Below are positions 1-11,699 of a DNA stretch of 64,000 bases, one piece after another. Source of the stretch: Ceratopteris richardii. Taxonomy: Eukaryota; Streptophyta; Polypodiopsida; Polypodiales; Pteridaceae. The stretch covers positions 95,389,205-95,453,204 of the forward strand of contig CM035438.1 of assembly GCA_020310875.1 (NCBI GenBank). The letters run 5' to 3'. Numbering within the stretch: the first letter of the stretch is position 1; each line of letters opens with the position of its first letter. The notes below the pieces were generated by a model that was given only the letters and a program-made list of their open reading frames with translations, was not told the origin of the DNA and made no database searches. Made by a program: the position numbers and the translations under genes.

Positions 1-1
1 G

Positions 2-562
2 AAAGCGGTTAAGCGCATCTTTCGCTACTTGAGTGGTACTCGGCTACTTGGGTTGTTTTATCCCAAGGGGGGATCACTACCGCCAGATTTGCATGCTTTT
101 TCTGACTCAGATTGGGCTGGTTGCTATGACACTCGTGTGTCCACCAGTGGTTTTTGCTTCATGCTTGGTAGCTCATGTATATCTTGGTTGAGCAAGAAGC
201 AGCCTACTGTGGCCACTTCCAGTTGTGAGGCTGAGTATAGGGCAGCTTTCACAGCGACTGTTGAGTGTGTGTGGCTCAGATGCCTTATGGCTGATTTGGG
301 TGTTGGCCAGTCTTCTGCCACCACCATCTTCACTGACAGTCAGAGCGCATTGGCAGTTGCGAGGAACCCTGTGTTCCATGCTCGCACTAAGCACATTGAG
401 GTGCATTATCACTATGTCAGGGAGAGGTTCTCTGCTGGGGAGATCAGCTTGGCATATGTGCCCACGCAGGAGAACATTGCAGACCTTTTCACGAAGGCTC
501 TGCCTAGGGAGAAGTTTGAAGCTTTCCGCAAAGCTTTGGGCTTACTTCCTTTTGTGGAGTGA
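2..562 (+). CDS. Copia gag-pol polyprotein, C-terminal RNase H part (partial)
   Basis: The frame is open from the window edge to the stop at 560-562. It gives the last 187 or so residues of a Copia polyprotein. The Copia-type RNase H signature is visible (DSDWAGC, SSCEAEYRA, FTDSQSALA and the KHIEVHYHYVRE block). It matches the C-terminus of the 1421-residue polyprotein at 19671-23936 with very few differences. In the family, RNase H removes the RNA strand during reverse transcription in virus-like particles. The true start is upstream of the window. Confidence 0.92.
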   Translation, partial: KAVKRIFRYLSGTRLLGLFYPKGGSLPPDLHAFSDSDWAGCYDTRVSTSGFCFMLGSSCISWLSKKQPTVATSSCEAEYRAAFTATVECVWLRCLMADLGVGQSSATTIFTDSQSALAVARNPVFHARTKHIEVHYHYVRERFSAGEISLAYVPTQENIADLFTKALPREKFEAFRKALGLLPFVE

Positions 563-636
563 TTTCCACATAGCTCGGCACTTCCTTATACATGAGTGCC
601 AGCTCCTTGTTCACCGCATCACTCCCAGGGGGGATT

Positions 637-866
637 TGTTGATATATTTAGGTAGTGATGTGTGTGAACACTCTAGGACCGTCGGGGCACTTTTTTCCCT
701 CTTTAGGAGGTTTTTTTCCCCCGGCTTGTATATACGCCTATTGCCCTAATGGGCTACTTATCTTTGTACATTCTCTAGTAATACATTCAGTCTTGTGTGT
801 TGTGCTCCAAGCTTCTTCTTCTTCCTTGTGCTGTTCGCGTGCTTCCACAGACGTCTAACTCCAACA
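637..866 (+). repeat. 3' LTR of Copia family A element
   Basis: This 230-bp LTR is bounded by TGTTGATATA and TCCAACA and follows a polypurine tract. It matches the two LTRs at 19368-19596 and 24292-24521, which are inverted relative to it. Confidence 0.9.
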
Positions 867-2178
867 CATGTAGTTCTTTTTTCATGTTTTCCCAATAAAA
901 TCCTAAACAATTTAATGCTTTGATGGTTCCTGTTATTCCTTTATGATGGTACCAAACCTTTATGTGAGCTTCTTGGATCAGTTTTCCTTTCATCATCTTA
1001 CACACATGGCAACAATACTCCACTTGAATCTTTATAATACAATCACTTGGCTAAAATTTGAAAGTTTTTTGCTTTCATTACTTCCTTAATTCCCTAGGAT
1101 TTTTGCTTATGGGTTAATCCATGTGTAAGTACAAGCACTATTGTTTTTGTCCCATTGGACACACTTCCAAATTGAATTGATATGCATCAAAAAGTTCATC
1201 TAGCATTCCAATTGGTGTCTCTCCATGGGTCATTCTAAAGTGATGGTCTACTCATATATGAGTGTGACCTTTCTTTACCACTATCTCAAAATCAAATTGC
1301 ATAGGTAGTAGCAACCATCTAACAAGCCTTCTAGTGTTGCATTGTTTATTTACCAAGTAGCGTATTTCTTGATGGTCTACAAAAAGAACTTGAAATTAAT
1401 TACTAGAAAGTAATGTCTAAATTCCTTGAGTACATAAAACATCCCATGTCCTTCTCTCCATTGTCATATGGTTCTTGTCTACTTTCAATTCTCTACTAGC
1501 ATAAGCAATAGGGTGGTCTAGCTTCCCCATCGAGTGGAATCTAGACCACATGAATGCATCATATGGAAAGATTGTTTGCATCCACGTGAATGTGGAAAGG
1601 ATTTTTCAAATTATGCACTTTAAGTACGGGAGTTGAGCTCAACCTCTTCTTTGATCAATGAATGCAGGTTCAAAATTTTCAATCCATTCACAGTGGGTCA
1701 ACAAGAATAAAGGTTTGGCAATGATGGTGTACATATGTATGAACCTTCCATATTACCCATAATGACCCATGAATGCTAGTAGTTCCTTTATGTTCTTCAG
1801 CCTAGGTAATTCTAGAATTACTTTAATCTTATCCTCATCTTTTGAGAATCCATTTCTAGACACAATATGACCAAGAATCTTGCCCTATCTAACCATGAGT
1901 ACACTTTTCTTGAGGTTTAGACAAACTTTATATTGCCTGTACTTATCAAAGTTATGCTTTCGTTTTGGAATGTGGTTAGTTCTTTGAGATGAGTACATGC
2001 AAAAATTGTCCACATAAACTTCCACACTTTTTTGTGAGATTTTCTTGTACACATGACACATTAATCATTGGAATATTGTTGCAAGAGCATTGGTCAAGTC
2101 GAATGGCATGGCATAGAAGGCATAGATTCCACATTCTATAGCAAAGCTTATCTTGTGTTAGTCTTCAAGGGCAATGGC
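867..2178 (-). mobile_element. Ty3/Gypsy fossil, RT C-terminal, RNase H and integrase zinc-finger part
   Basis: Read on the minus strand, this stretch carries degraded Gypsy pol. About 1600-2178 is RT, about 1290-1560 is RNase H (recognisable YASREL, LVRWLLL and FDFEI-like blocks) and about 870-1020 is the integrase zinc-binding region (HHKGITGTIKAL then FYWENMKK). It is an old, heavily broken copy. It continues on the far side of the Copia B insertion at 8281, where the N-terminal RT lies. The family copies itself through an RNA intermediate. No LTR is recognised for this copy. Confidence 0.75.
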
Positions 2179-2978
2179 CGTTGGAGGATAAACACTCCTA
2201 TGTGCACAACTAAAGCAAATGAACCCTCCTAGGATCCTGAAATTTTTCAGACATAGGCTCTGTATTTTCTACGTTTCTCTAAGTATATGTAGAGACTGAA
2301 AATTAACTTTTGCAAGCATAAACTAAACTTTAAGAGCTTTCAAATGAGAGTAAAATCACTCCATTTGGATACTGGATGATGCCTCAACCAGCTGCAACAA
2401 AACAGACAACTTGATCTCTTCACAGAGTATGAGCTACCTAGACAGACACTGTTCTGGACATTTCTCTGCACATGTGCAGGCACTGAACCTGAGACTTATA
2501 CCACACAAAGTAGAACTTATGAGCTTTCCAACAAGACAAAAATCATTGCAAATGGATTCTGGATGAAGGAGAAACAACAATTACAAGACTGGGGGGTCTG
2601 CCAAAAACATCTAGATAGATAGAGTGTGTAAAAGTGAAATTTCTGCAAAATATGCAGAGAATAGCTAGTAGGGGGTGTGCTTAAGCAAGGGGGAAGCTTG
2701 GTCACGTATTTCCACGACTCTAAAACATAATACAACTCATTAGAGGTTTTAAAGACCACATACTAACCTCTTTAACCAATCAAAAGCATATACATGTCAA
2801 AAGTGAGGTCCAATCACATCAAGAGGTGAGCTAAATCTTCTCTAATCAACTTCTTTCCATTATGGGCATAATTGGATGCCTCCAACTCGTGGAAATCAGC
2901 CTCCTTTGATTTTGGATGATGTGGAAGGTTCAATTTGGGGCATGTTCCCACACTCTTGAGCTTGAAAAACTTTCAACA
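2179..2978 (-). repeat. 3' LTR of Copia family B element
   Basis: This 800-bp LTR is the one next to the polypurine tract. It ends CTTTCAACA on the plus strand and matches 7488-8280 over its length with scattered differences. Confidence 0.9.
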
Positions 2979-3014
2979 CTCCCCCTCAAGCTCAAGTCTT
3001 TTCCTTTCGTTGCT

Positions 3015-6000
3015 TCAGCCTATGTCTCTTATGTTGATAGCTTCCTTGAATCCTCCAAGCTTTGTACCTTCAAGAAACTTTGTCATCATGTATGCAACCT
3101 GCATTTTAGTGTTCACATACCGTATATCTAGCTCTTTTGCCATCACCTTTTCTCTAACGAAGTGGTAATGAACCTCTATGTGCTTGCTCCTTGCATGAAA
3201 CATGGGATTGTTAGCTAGATAGATGCTTGAAATGTTGTCTCCATAAAGAGGAAACTCCTCCACTTCTACTTCCAAGTCCTTAAGTAGCTTCTTAAGCCAT
3301 AATAGCTCACATGTAGCCAATGCTAAACCTCTATACTCAGCCTCAGTGGATGAAAGAGCAACCGTGGGTTTCTTCTTAGAGCTCCAAGAGATCACTTTTG
3401 TACCTATCATGAAAACATAACCTGATGTACTCCTTCGATCATCCTTGCTACCTGCCCAATCAGCATCACTATATCCTTTGACACTTAGATCAGCATCATA
3501 TGAGTAAAATAGACCTTGGTTGATGGTGTCCTTGATGTAACGAAGCACCTTTCTTGCCGTCATAAGATGATCATGAGTAGGTGCATGCAAAAATTGAGAG
3601 AGAACACCTACTACATATGCAAGATAAGGTCTAGTGAATGTAGCATAAATTAATGAACCAATTATGCTTCTATATAGTGTAATATCTTGTATAGCCTCTC
3701 CTTGACCTGCAACCAACTTTGTATTGGGCTCCATGGGCTGAGAAAGTGGCTTACAACCACTCATACCAAACTTGTATAGCACATCCAACAAGTGTTTTCT
3801 TTGAATCAAGAAGATGCCATTGTGTGCATAGATTACCTCTATTCCCAAGAAGTACTTTAGTGTTCCAAGATCAGATATCTTGAACTCCTTCCCTAGCTTT
3901 GATTTGATATCTTTAATACCTGCAATATCACTTCCTGTGATGATCAAATCGTCCACATAGATGCATATGTATACCGTCTTGTCTCCTTGCTTCTTCATGT
4001 AAAGTGATGGATCTGCAACACTTTCTTTGTATCCACAACTTGATAAATAATCCACTAACCTCTGATTCCAGGCCCTTGGGGCTTGCTTTAGTCCATATAG
4101 TGCTTTCCTTAGCTTGCAAACATGATTTGGGTACCTCATACTAGCAAATCCTTGAGGTTGGCTCATGTAGACTACTTCTTCAAGCTCTCCATTGAGGAAG
4201 GCATTCTTCACATCCAACTGATATAAGCTCCATTTCCTTGATGTGGCCACTGCAATCAAAGTCCTAATTGTTGGCATCTTGGCTACGGGGCTGAAAGTTT
4301 CATCATAATCTATCCCGTAGCTTTGGGAGAAGCCTTTCGCCACCAACCTTGCTTTGTACCTAGCAATGGAACCATCTGAATTTCTTTTAATTTTGTAAAC
4401 CCACTTATTACCTATCACCTTCATGCCTTCTTGAGCTGGTACCAAGCTCCAAGTATGGTTCTCATCAAGTGCTTTGAGCTCTTCCTTCATTGCCTCTTGC
4501 CATTCCTTGCAATCCTTAGCTTCTTCATAACTAGTTGGTTCTTTGTCCTTGATTACCTGAGTCATCTATGCATAATGCTTTGCAATGAAATTATCATATG
4601 TTAACCTTTGTACTGGATATCTTACTCTTGAAGACCTTCTTTCACTTCCTTTTGGTGTGGTTTCCATCTTCTTTCTTTGTTTTGCCACTCCTGGAGTTTG
4701 AATTTTTTCTATCTCTTCATCTTCCAACATGCTCTCGTCCACATAGCTTCCTTCTTCAACTAAAATCTTCTCTTTGCCTTTGACTTTGCTTTCTTCAGAG
4801 CTGGTCTCTCTTTCTCTAAGCCTTCCACTCCATGGTGAGGGTGTCCTTGTGTTGCATGAGTTGCTTGGACCACTTAAATCCATGCTTTCTTGAACTCTAT
4901 CATCATTCTTCAAATCTGTCTCACCTATGTCTTCAACCTGCAATGGACTCGTGCATGCATACCAAGGCTTCAACTCATCAAAGTCAACATCCCTACTTAC
5001 CTTCAGCTCCTTGGTGATGGGGTTATAGCATTTATACCCCTTTTGTTCCATAGAATATCCCAAAAAAATACATCTTTCAGATTTGGCATCTAACTTTGAC
5101 CTCAACTCTTGCGGTACATGTACATAGCATATACAACCAAAGACTCTAAGATGTGAAATGCAAGGTTTTCTTCCACTCCATGCTTCCTCAGGAGTTAGAT
5201 GATGTATACCTGATGTAGGACATCTATTCATGATGTATGTGGCTGTATATGTAGCCTCTCCCCAATGACAATGCGGCATATTCATTTCGTTGAGCATACA
5301 CCTTGCTACCTCTGCTATGTGTCTGTTCTTTCTCTCTGCTACCCCATTTTGTTGAGGGGTATACCTGCATGAAAATTGTCTTTTGATGCCATTGACCTGC
5401 AAAAATTCAGAAAATTCATGGGAGAAGTACTCTCCCCCTCCATCGGATCTCAAAGTTTTGATAAACTTGCCAGATTCCTTCTCCACCTGTGCTTTGAATT
5501 TCTTGAAGTAGTGAAACACATCTGATTTGTTTCTAATGCAATACAACCACACTTTTCTTGAAAAGTCATCAATGAAGGTTACAAAATACCTATTTCAGCA
5601 AGGGATGATTCTCTTGTTGGACCCCAAACATCCGTGTGAATGAGGTCTAAAACATTTGCACTTACATAGGTACTCTGCTTGAAGGGCAGCCTTGATTGTT
5701 TTCCTTGTTGGCAAGCTACACAAATTTCATGCAACATTTTAGATGTAAAATTTGGTAGGCCTCTTACCAAGCTCCTCCTTTGCATGTCCTTGAGCTTTTG
5801 TAGGTTGATGTGACCTATTCGTTTATGCCATAGATCCAAATCTGCTATCCTCTTGTCTCCATATGTGACATACATTGAATGGTGTGGCTGATTTATGTCC
5901 ATTGTGAACATTCTCCCTTGCTTTTTTCCTTTTGCTATGAGCTTGAAACCTGCCCTTGGATCCTCAACAAAACATCCTCTTTCATTGAACCTAACTTGAT

Positions 6001-7279
6001 AGCCTTTTTCTACCATTTGGCCTACCGAAATCAAGTTTTTGGTAATAGTAGGGACATGTAATACCTCTGATAAGCACTTTGCTCTTTGATTTCCTTCCAA
6101 ACTGATATCTCCCACATGTTGAATGATATGCTCTGAGTTATCACCTGTTTCCACATGCCCTTGATGCTTTGGGACCTGCAAATTACTAAAAAAATCCTTT
6201 CGACATGACATATGATTGCTACATCCACTGTCTACATACCATACATCTTCACTAGCTTGAGTTGTATCTTCAACATACCTCATGGCAAGTAAATAATCAT
6301 TCCCTTGGCTGGATGATGTGTTTGCATAATTACCTTGCCCTCTATAATTGTTGTTGTTGCTTTGATTCCCTTGTCTTTGAGCTCTATGATAGCATTCATT
6401 TGCAAAATGACCGGGCTTACCGCGTACAAAGCATCCATTTGAAGTGGCTTGTCCTCTTCCACCAAATCTTGCACCTCTTCCTCTATTTGTGGCTCTTCCA
6501 CCTCTTTGACCTGCATTTTCTTGTTTTCCTTGACCTCCTTGGTTGCTTTGATATCTTCCTCTTCCTCTTGTAGCACCTCGGTTGTGTCTTCCTCTTCCTC
6601 TACCTGCATAGAACAATTGCCCTTGGCTATCCTTGGCGTTATGACCACCAAGGTTCATCTCCTCTGTCACCATGAGAGTGATTAGTTGATCAAAATCAGG
6701 AAGAGAGTCCCTTACATACACTGAAGTTGTGAAAGCCCTCCATTTTTCATCATCCCTAAGTCCCTTTAGGGTGTGGGCGACACGATTGTCATCATCTAGG
6801 GCACAACCGATTGACCCTAGTGCATCTGCAAGCTCTTTAACCTTTAATATGTAATCATTAGCACCTTGAGAGGGGCTTTTCCTAAGATTATTTAGCTCAT
6901 TCTTGAGCTGAATTTTTCTAGATTTTGTGGAGGTTGAGTACAATCTCTCCAAGCACTCCCACACCTTCTTTGATGTATCCAAATCTTGAATATGCCCTAC
7001 CATAGAGTTGCTAATATGCTGAGATAAAATGAAAATGACCCTTTTGTCCCTTTCATCCCACTCTCTTACTGCTCTTCTCTGGTCATTGATTGGATTTACC
7101 TCATCTATGTAGGGTTTTGGCTCTCCACCACTCACAAGTCCCCACAAACCTTTCCCCATCAAAAAATTGTTTATTCTAAATCGCCATGGTTGGTAGTTTC
7201 CTTTCTCGAGCTTCTCAATCTGAGCATTGAGATCAGCCATGGTGCCTCCTAACTCTTTTGAACCTTCCCCTTGATGCAA
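3015..7279 (-). pseudogene. Copia family B gag-pol coding region (fossil)
   Basis: The coding region runs from a gag start at 7279 to an RNase H end near 3015. Its order is a UBN2-type gag with an RG-rich basic tract, a zinc-knuckle region, aspartic protease (WYVDSGCSNHM), the pre-integrase HKRIGHINLQKL block, integrase with the TPQQNGVAERKN motif, RT (YVDDLIITG) and RNase H (DADWAGSKDDRRSTSGY). All parts of a Copia polyprotein are present. The region is broken in about two places, so it is probably no longer autonomous. Confidence 0.9.
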
Positions 7280-7487
7280 TGAAGTTGAAAAGGATGGCTT
7301 TTACCTCAAAAAATAGAGCTACTCCTCTTGATGAAGCTTTGTCTTTGATTTGATGATGTATTTGCTTCCCCTTGTTGTTGATGTGCCCGTTCTTTGCTTC
7401 CTTCCTTCAAACTTTGATGAAGTCTTTACTTCACTTCAGTAGATCCTTCTTCTCCCTTTGATACTCCACTTATAGCTCTGATACCAC

Positions 7488-8280
7488 TGTTGGAGGATAA
7501 ACACTCCTATGTGCACAACAAAAGCAAATGAACCCTCCTAGGATCCTGAAATTTTTCAGACATAAGCTCTGTATTTTCTAAGTGGTATATGCAGAGAATG
7601 AAAATGAAAATTTGCAGGCATAAACTAGACTTTAAGAGCTTTCAAATGAGAGTAAAATCACTCCATTTGGATACTGGATGATGCCTCAACCAGCTGCAAC
7701 AAAACAGACAACTTGATCTCTTCACAGAGTATGAGCTACCTAGATAGACACTGTTCTGGACATTTCTCTGCACATGTGCAGGCATTGAACATGAGACTTA
7801 TACCAGAAAAACTAGAACTTATAAGCTTTCCAACAAGACAAAAATCATTGCAAATGGATTCCGGATGAAGGAGAAACAACAATTACAAGACCGGGGGGTC
7901 TGCCAAAAACATCTAGATAGATAGAGTGTGTAAAAGTGAAATTTCTGCAAAATATGCAGATAACATCTAGTAGGGGGTGTGCTTAAGCAAGGGGGCAGCT
8001 TGGGCACGTATTTCCACGACTCTAAAACATAATACAACTCATTAGAGGTTTTAAAGACCACATACTAACCTCTTTAACCAATCAAAAGCATATACATGTC
8101 AAAAGTGAGGTCCAATCACATCAAGAGGTGAGCTAAATCTTCTCTAATCAACTTCTTTCCATTATGGGCATAATTGGATGCCTCCAACTTGTGGAAATCA
8201 GTCTCCTTTGATTGTGGATGATGTGGAAGGTTCAATTTGGGGCATGTTCCCACACTCTTGAGCTTGAAAAACTTTCAACA
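7488..8280 (-). repeat. 5' LTR of Copia family B element
   Basis: This 793-bp LTR starts TGTTGGAGGA and ends TTTCAACA on the plus strand, next to the primer binding site at 7475-7486. It is flanked on its outer side by the ATGGC target duplication. Confidence 0.9.
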
Positions 8281-9900
8281 ATGGCCACCTAATTATAAGC
8301 TAAAAGCCATCCAAGAAGTTGTATGCTTCCTTTCATGCCACCCTTTCTAATAGATGACATTTGATGGGGAGTAGATAACTATCTCTAATCATAGGAGCAT
8401 TTACCTTCTTTACGTTGATACAAACCTTAAGTTCTCATTTTTGGTACTACCACTATGGAAGATACCCACTCCATGTGCCCTATTGTAGCAAGTAACTTGT
8501 CTATTTGTTCTTTGTTTTTGGTCGAACACACATCATTATATGGTATTTGCATTGATGGCTTTGCCTCAGGAGTCTTCCGTATTCTATGCAAACGAGTCTC
8601 TAGGTCAACCCACTTCAAGTCCTTATAGGTCCATGCAAAGACATCCCTATATGTCTATAATAGTTCCACCGATTCACTTTCTTCCTCAGGAGATACATCC
8701 TTTAAAATGAAGGTGCATCAGTCCTCATCCTCTTCCCTAGTTACTTCTTTTCTTTGGTTTGCTCTTTATTTTCATAGGCCACTCCTTGTGCATCTCTTAT
8801 AAGCATTTGAATGGAAATCCGTTTGTGCTCTATTTGGTATTTCTTGAATTTTTTTGATGCCTCAAAGTATTCTTTAGGTTGTTCTTCCTCTTCCAAGTAA
8901 ACTTTCCTTAGTAACTTTAGGACCTTTCTCTATGGTCATCACACTAGGGAATTCACAAGAAAGGTATGCTCCTACTTCTTCTAGGTAATCCTATTCTTAC
9001 TCGAATTTTGATTCCATTATGATAACATCACTTTCACAATCTTCATAGGAGCTCTCATTGTCACACTCGTCTTCCCAAATAGTTACTTTGTATAAACAAG
9101 TCATATCCTTCATTGTCCACACACTTGATCATTGTCATGACTTGTTCATTTATACACACATCCAAGGTAGCCAATATCTCCATCTAGCCATGTGACTCAA
9201 ATGTTTTATGTGGGAACACTTGATCCATGTAACTAGGATCTCCTACTAGACTCTTGCCTCCAACTACTAGCAATGATCTTTGCAATCTCTTCTCTTCCCT
9301 ACTAACTGCTCTGCATTTCCATAGATAGGTTTTTGGGTTACTTGCAACCCTTTGTCAATGTTAGATGCTTTATGCATTCCTCTCCTACAATGATTCCTTG
9401 TTTTAATCATTGATAGTATTCATTAATAGGATCTCTTCTTCATTATCCTTATTTATTTCTTTGAACTTCTTAGTTGCTAAATTTGTTTGTGAACACATCG
9501 GTTTCTCTCTAACCATTTTCTATTCCTTTTCAATATATATACTATTAGAGTATGGATCATCATCATTATCATTATATGTAATCTCATCATGATCAAGAAG
9601 AACTTTATCTCTCCCTGATGTTGATATCTCAAGATTTGACAAAGTAGAGAAGTCGTTATGAACTTCTTCTAGTGTAAGAGGAAGGCTTTCACATAATTAT
9701 TGACCTCTAAGTTGAACATGCACAACTTGAAACTATGGATGAACATTTATATTCTTGTAAAAATTGCATGTTCAACATGCATTGTTAGAATGTATGAGTA
9801 TCTTTTTGCCCACATCAACTTTGAAGATTCAACTAATCAAAATCTAGACCGTTATCTTTGCATTGTTGTGTTATTGCCTTTATAATTGGCATAAAGCCAA
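8281..9900 (-). mobile_element. Ty3/Gypsy fossil, N-terminal RT and upstream linker
   Basis: On the minus strand, 8427-8700 reads as the start of Gypsy RT: a YRDVFAWTYKDL block, then IDKLLATIGHMEWVSSIVVV. Both are typical of plant Gypsy pol just before the catalytic core. 8700-9900 is degraded sequence in the place of the protease-RT linker, with no clear motif. The ATGGC target duplication at the Copia B borders shows that this stretch was once continuous with 867-2178. The copy is old and broken in many places. Confidence 0.7.
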
Positions 9901-10109
9901 TCCACTTTCAAGACCACCTATCAAAATAAATAAATCTAAGTTATCCGATTACTTACTACCACAAAAAGTATAGGTACTAGCTATTGTGTGTAATGAAATA
10001 TTTATTTTACCTTCTTTTTTTTTCAAAAATGCTCAAAATTATAAACATGGAGAAGAAGAAGAATACTAGAGACTTACAAAGAAGGTTTATAAAATTTTTG
10101 TCTACGTTG

Positions 10110-11470
10110 TGAGGGACCCAATTATTTTTCAGTGTGTTGTTTTCTAGAATGAACACTCTATGGTGCTTAAAGGGCAGGGGATAGGACTTTTACAATCATG
10201 ATTCTTCCTACCTAGAGAAACAATGAATTTCTCTAGAGGCTTGTCAAAGTTGAGTGCACATTTTTCCTTGTAGATTTTCTAGAGTGCTTCACTCTTAATG
10301 GTGTTCCACAAAGCAAGAGAGAAATCGATCACTTCACTAAGAAAAGCTTCCTTCCAATTACCTGGATGATCCTACAAAAGGAGCTTATGCAAGCTAGGAA
10401 AAGAAGACATGACTTAAGCCTTCCCTACAACTTGGAATAGAAATACAAATTTTATTGGCGTTGACATTGGTCTAGGTCCCATGATGCGAAATCTACTACA
10501 AGAGGACCAATTTCTTGTTCTCAATAAGTGAGTGCCACAAGCCCTTGAACTTGAAATCCAATCTAATCTAGGTCAAATTAAGATATCACTACTTGTTTAA
10601 AAAGTATTGAAAGTCCAAATTTCTTTTGATTCTTGGAATGTCCTCCATTTTGTAGTGATTATGCCACATTAGATGCTTTGGGTGGGGGGTCTTGGATGAG
10701 CAGTTGAAGAGTTTTTGAGTCATCCCAAGCATTAATTTTGTTCCTTAATAGGAACTAGTTTTCAAAGTCAACTCCATTATTCAGGTCAATGGCCTTAAAC
10801 ATGATATAGTGTCTTCCATCTTGGTGCTTGCGGTGTTTCCATATATGGAAACCTTTGTTCTAGAGCCTCATGGATCTCTATGAATTCTCACTATCCACTC
10901 TCATGATACCAGTAATCAAGAACCAATTAGAATCATGCTATTTAATGCAAACAACCCACTTATTGTCATTATTGATGGAATGAAAGGGTTTCATATTGTT
11001 CCATCCTTTCTACAAGGACCACACCAAATTCAAGCCCTTGAAGACAAGAAGGAAAGGAGAGAACAAGAGAGTGATTAGATTGATCTCTTTCCACTACCTG
11101 AGCTTGATGAGAGAGAGGACATTTTCATTTTTGCAAATAAGCTTGATGCAATAAGCTTCGTTATCCTTCAATTTAGAGGAAGATTCCAATTTGTTCTTCG
11201 CACATCCCTTCTATTGGGATCCCCCATGCATAGGAAATTTCCACAACCCTATCGATCTTCTATGTTTCCATGTTGCTTAATCTCCAACAAGCCAAGAAGT
11301 AGATGATAGAGTGGATAAGGAATGTGTTTGCCATCATTGCATGCCCCACCACATTAAGTTTCATTCCCTTTTAGCAATGGAGCTTGTTGTCAAGCTTGAA
11401 AAGCACCTTGTCCCACTAGTGGTTCATAAAACCCCCATCAGGATTCCCAACAATTGAAAAGCCTAGCCAC
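10110..11470 (-). mobile_element. Possible LINE (non-LTR) relic, 3' part
   Basis: The minus strand holds fragments that resemble the region after RT in plant LINEs. The best is a tryptophan-rich block near 10262-10320 (ALWNTIKSEALWKIYKEK), like the W..IK...LW..W segment at LINE ends. Further up are a KGFHIWKHRK-like block and a long segment with many tryptophans. Every frame is interrupted repeatedly, so this is a dead copy. No poly(A) tail or target duplication was found. The family call rests on pattern memory only. A degraded LTR element is the main alternative. Confidence 0.33.
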
Positions 11471-11699
11471 ACAAATATCCTCACATCCTTGAACCCTCAT
11501 AAATTTATATTACCTTCTTGAAGATGCAATACAAAACTTCATAAATGTCAAAGTCCCCACATAAGAAAGCTCAGTGTTGACAAGATTTGTATCTTTTGAA
11601 CTTGCACGTGATAATTTCTTGAAAGAAGGAACGACATAAGAAACTTGCATTACGTAAATAAATTATTTACTTAAAAGTTTTTGGAATTCGAAAAGTTAC

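Larger units (their letters stand above)
1..866 (+). mobile_element. Copia LTR retrotransposon, family A, 3' end (cut by window edge)
   Basis: This is the 3' part of a Ty1/Copia element whose 5' part lies outside the window. It holds the end of the pol frame (RNase H), a polypurine tract near 626-633 and the 3' LTR at 637-866. The LTR starts TGTTGATATA and ends TCCAACA. The sequence is almost identical to the matching part of the complete family A element at 19368-24521 on the other strand, so both belong to one recently active family. It looks whole as far as visible. Its LTR abuts Gypsy integrase-like sequence at 867, so it probably inserted into that older element. The left target duplication cannot be tested here. 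Confidence 0.93.
2179..8280 (-). mobile_element. Copia LTR retrotransposon, family B, both LTRs present, nested in a Gypsy fossil
   Basis: This 6.1-kb Ty1/Copia element is on the minus strand. Its LTRs are 2179-2978 and 7488-8280. The 5-bp target duplication ATGGC lies at 2174-2178 and 8281-8285. The primer binding site is at 7475-7486 (complement of TGGTATCAGAGC, initiator-Met tRNA type), next to the 5' LTR. The polypurine tract is at 2979-2990, next to the 3' LTR. Gag, protease, integrase, RT and RNase H follow in Copia order between 7279 and 3015. The coding region is broken in about two places. By eye the LTRs differ at roughly 4% of positions, so the insertion is moderately old but younger than its Gypsy host. 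Confidence 0.95.

Noticed and set aside
225-749. 174-codon frame overlapping the Copia RNase H (and its mirror at 19592-20008)
   Set aside because: It is a shadow frame of the conserved pol sequence and appears in both copies only because the DNA is nearly identical.
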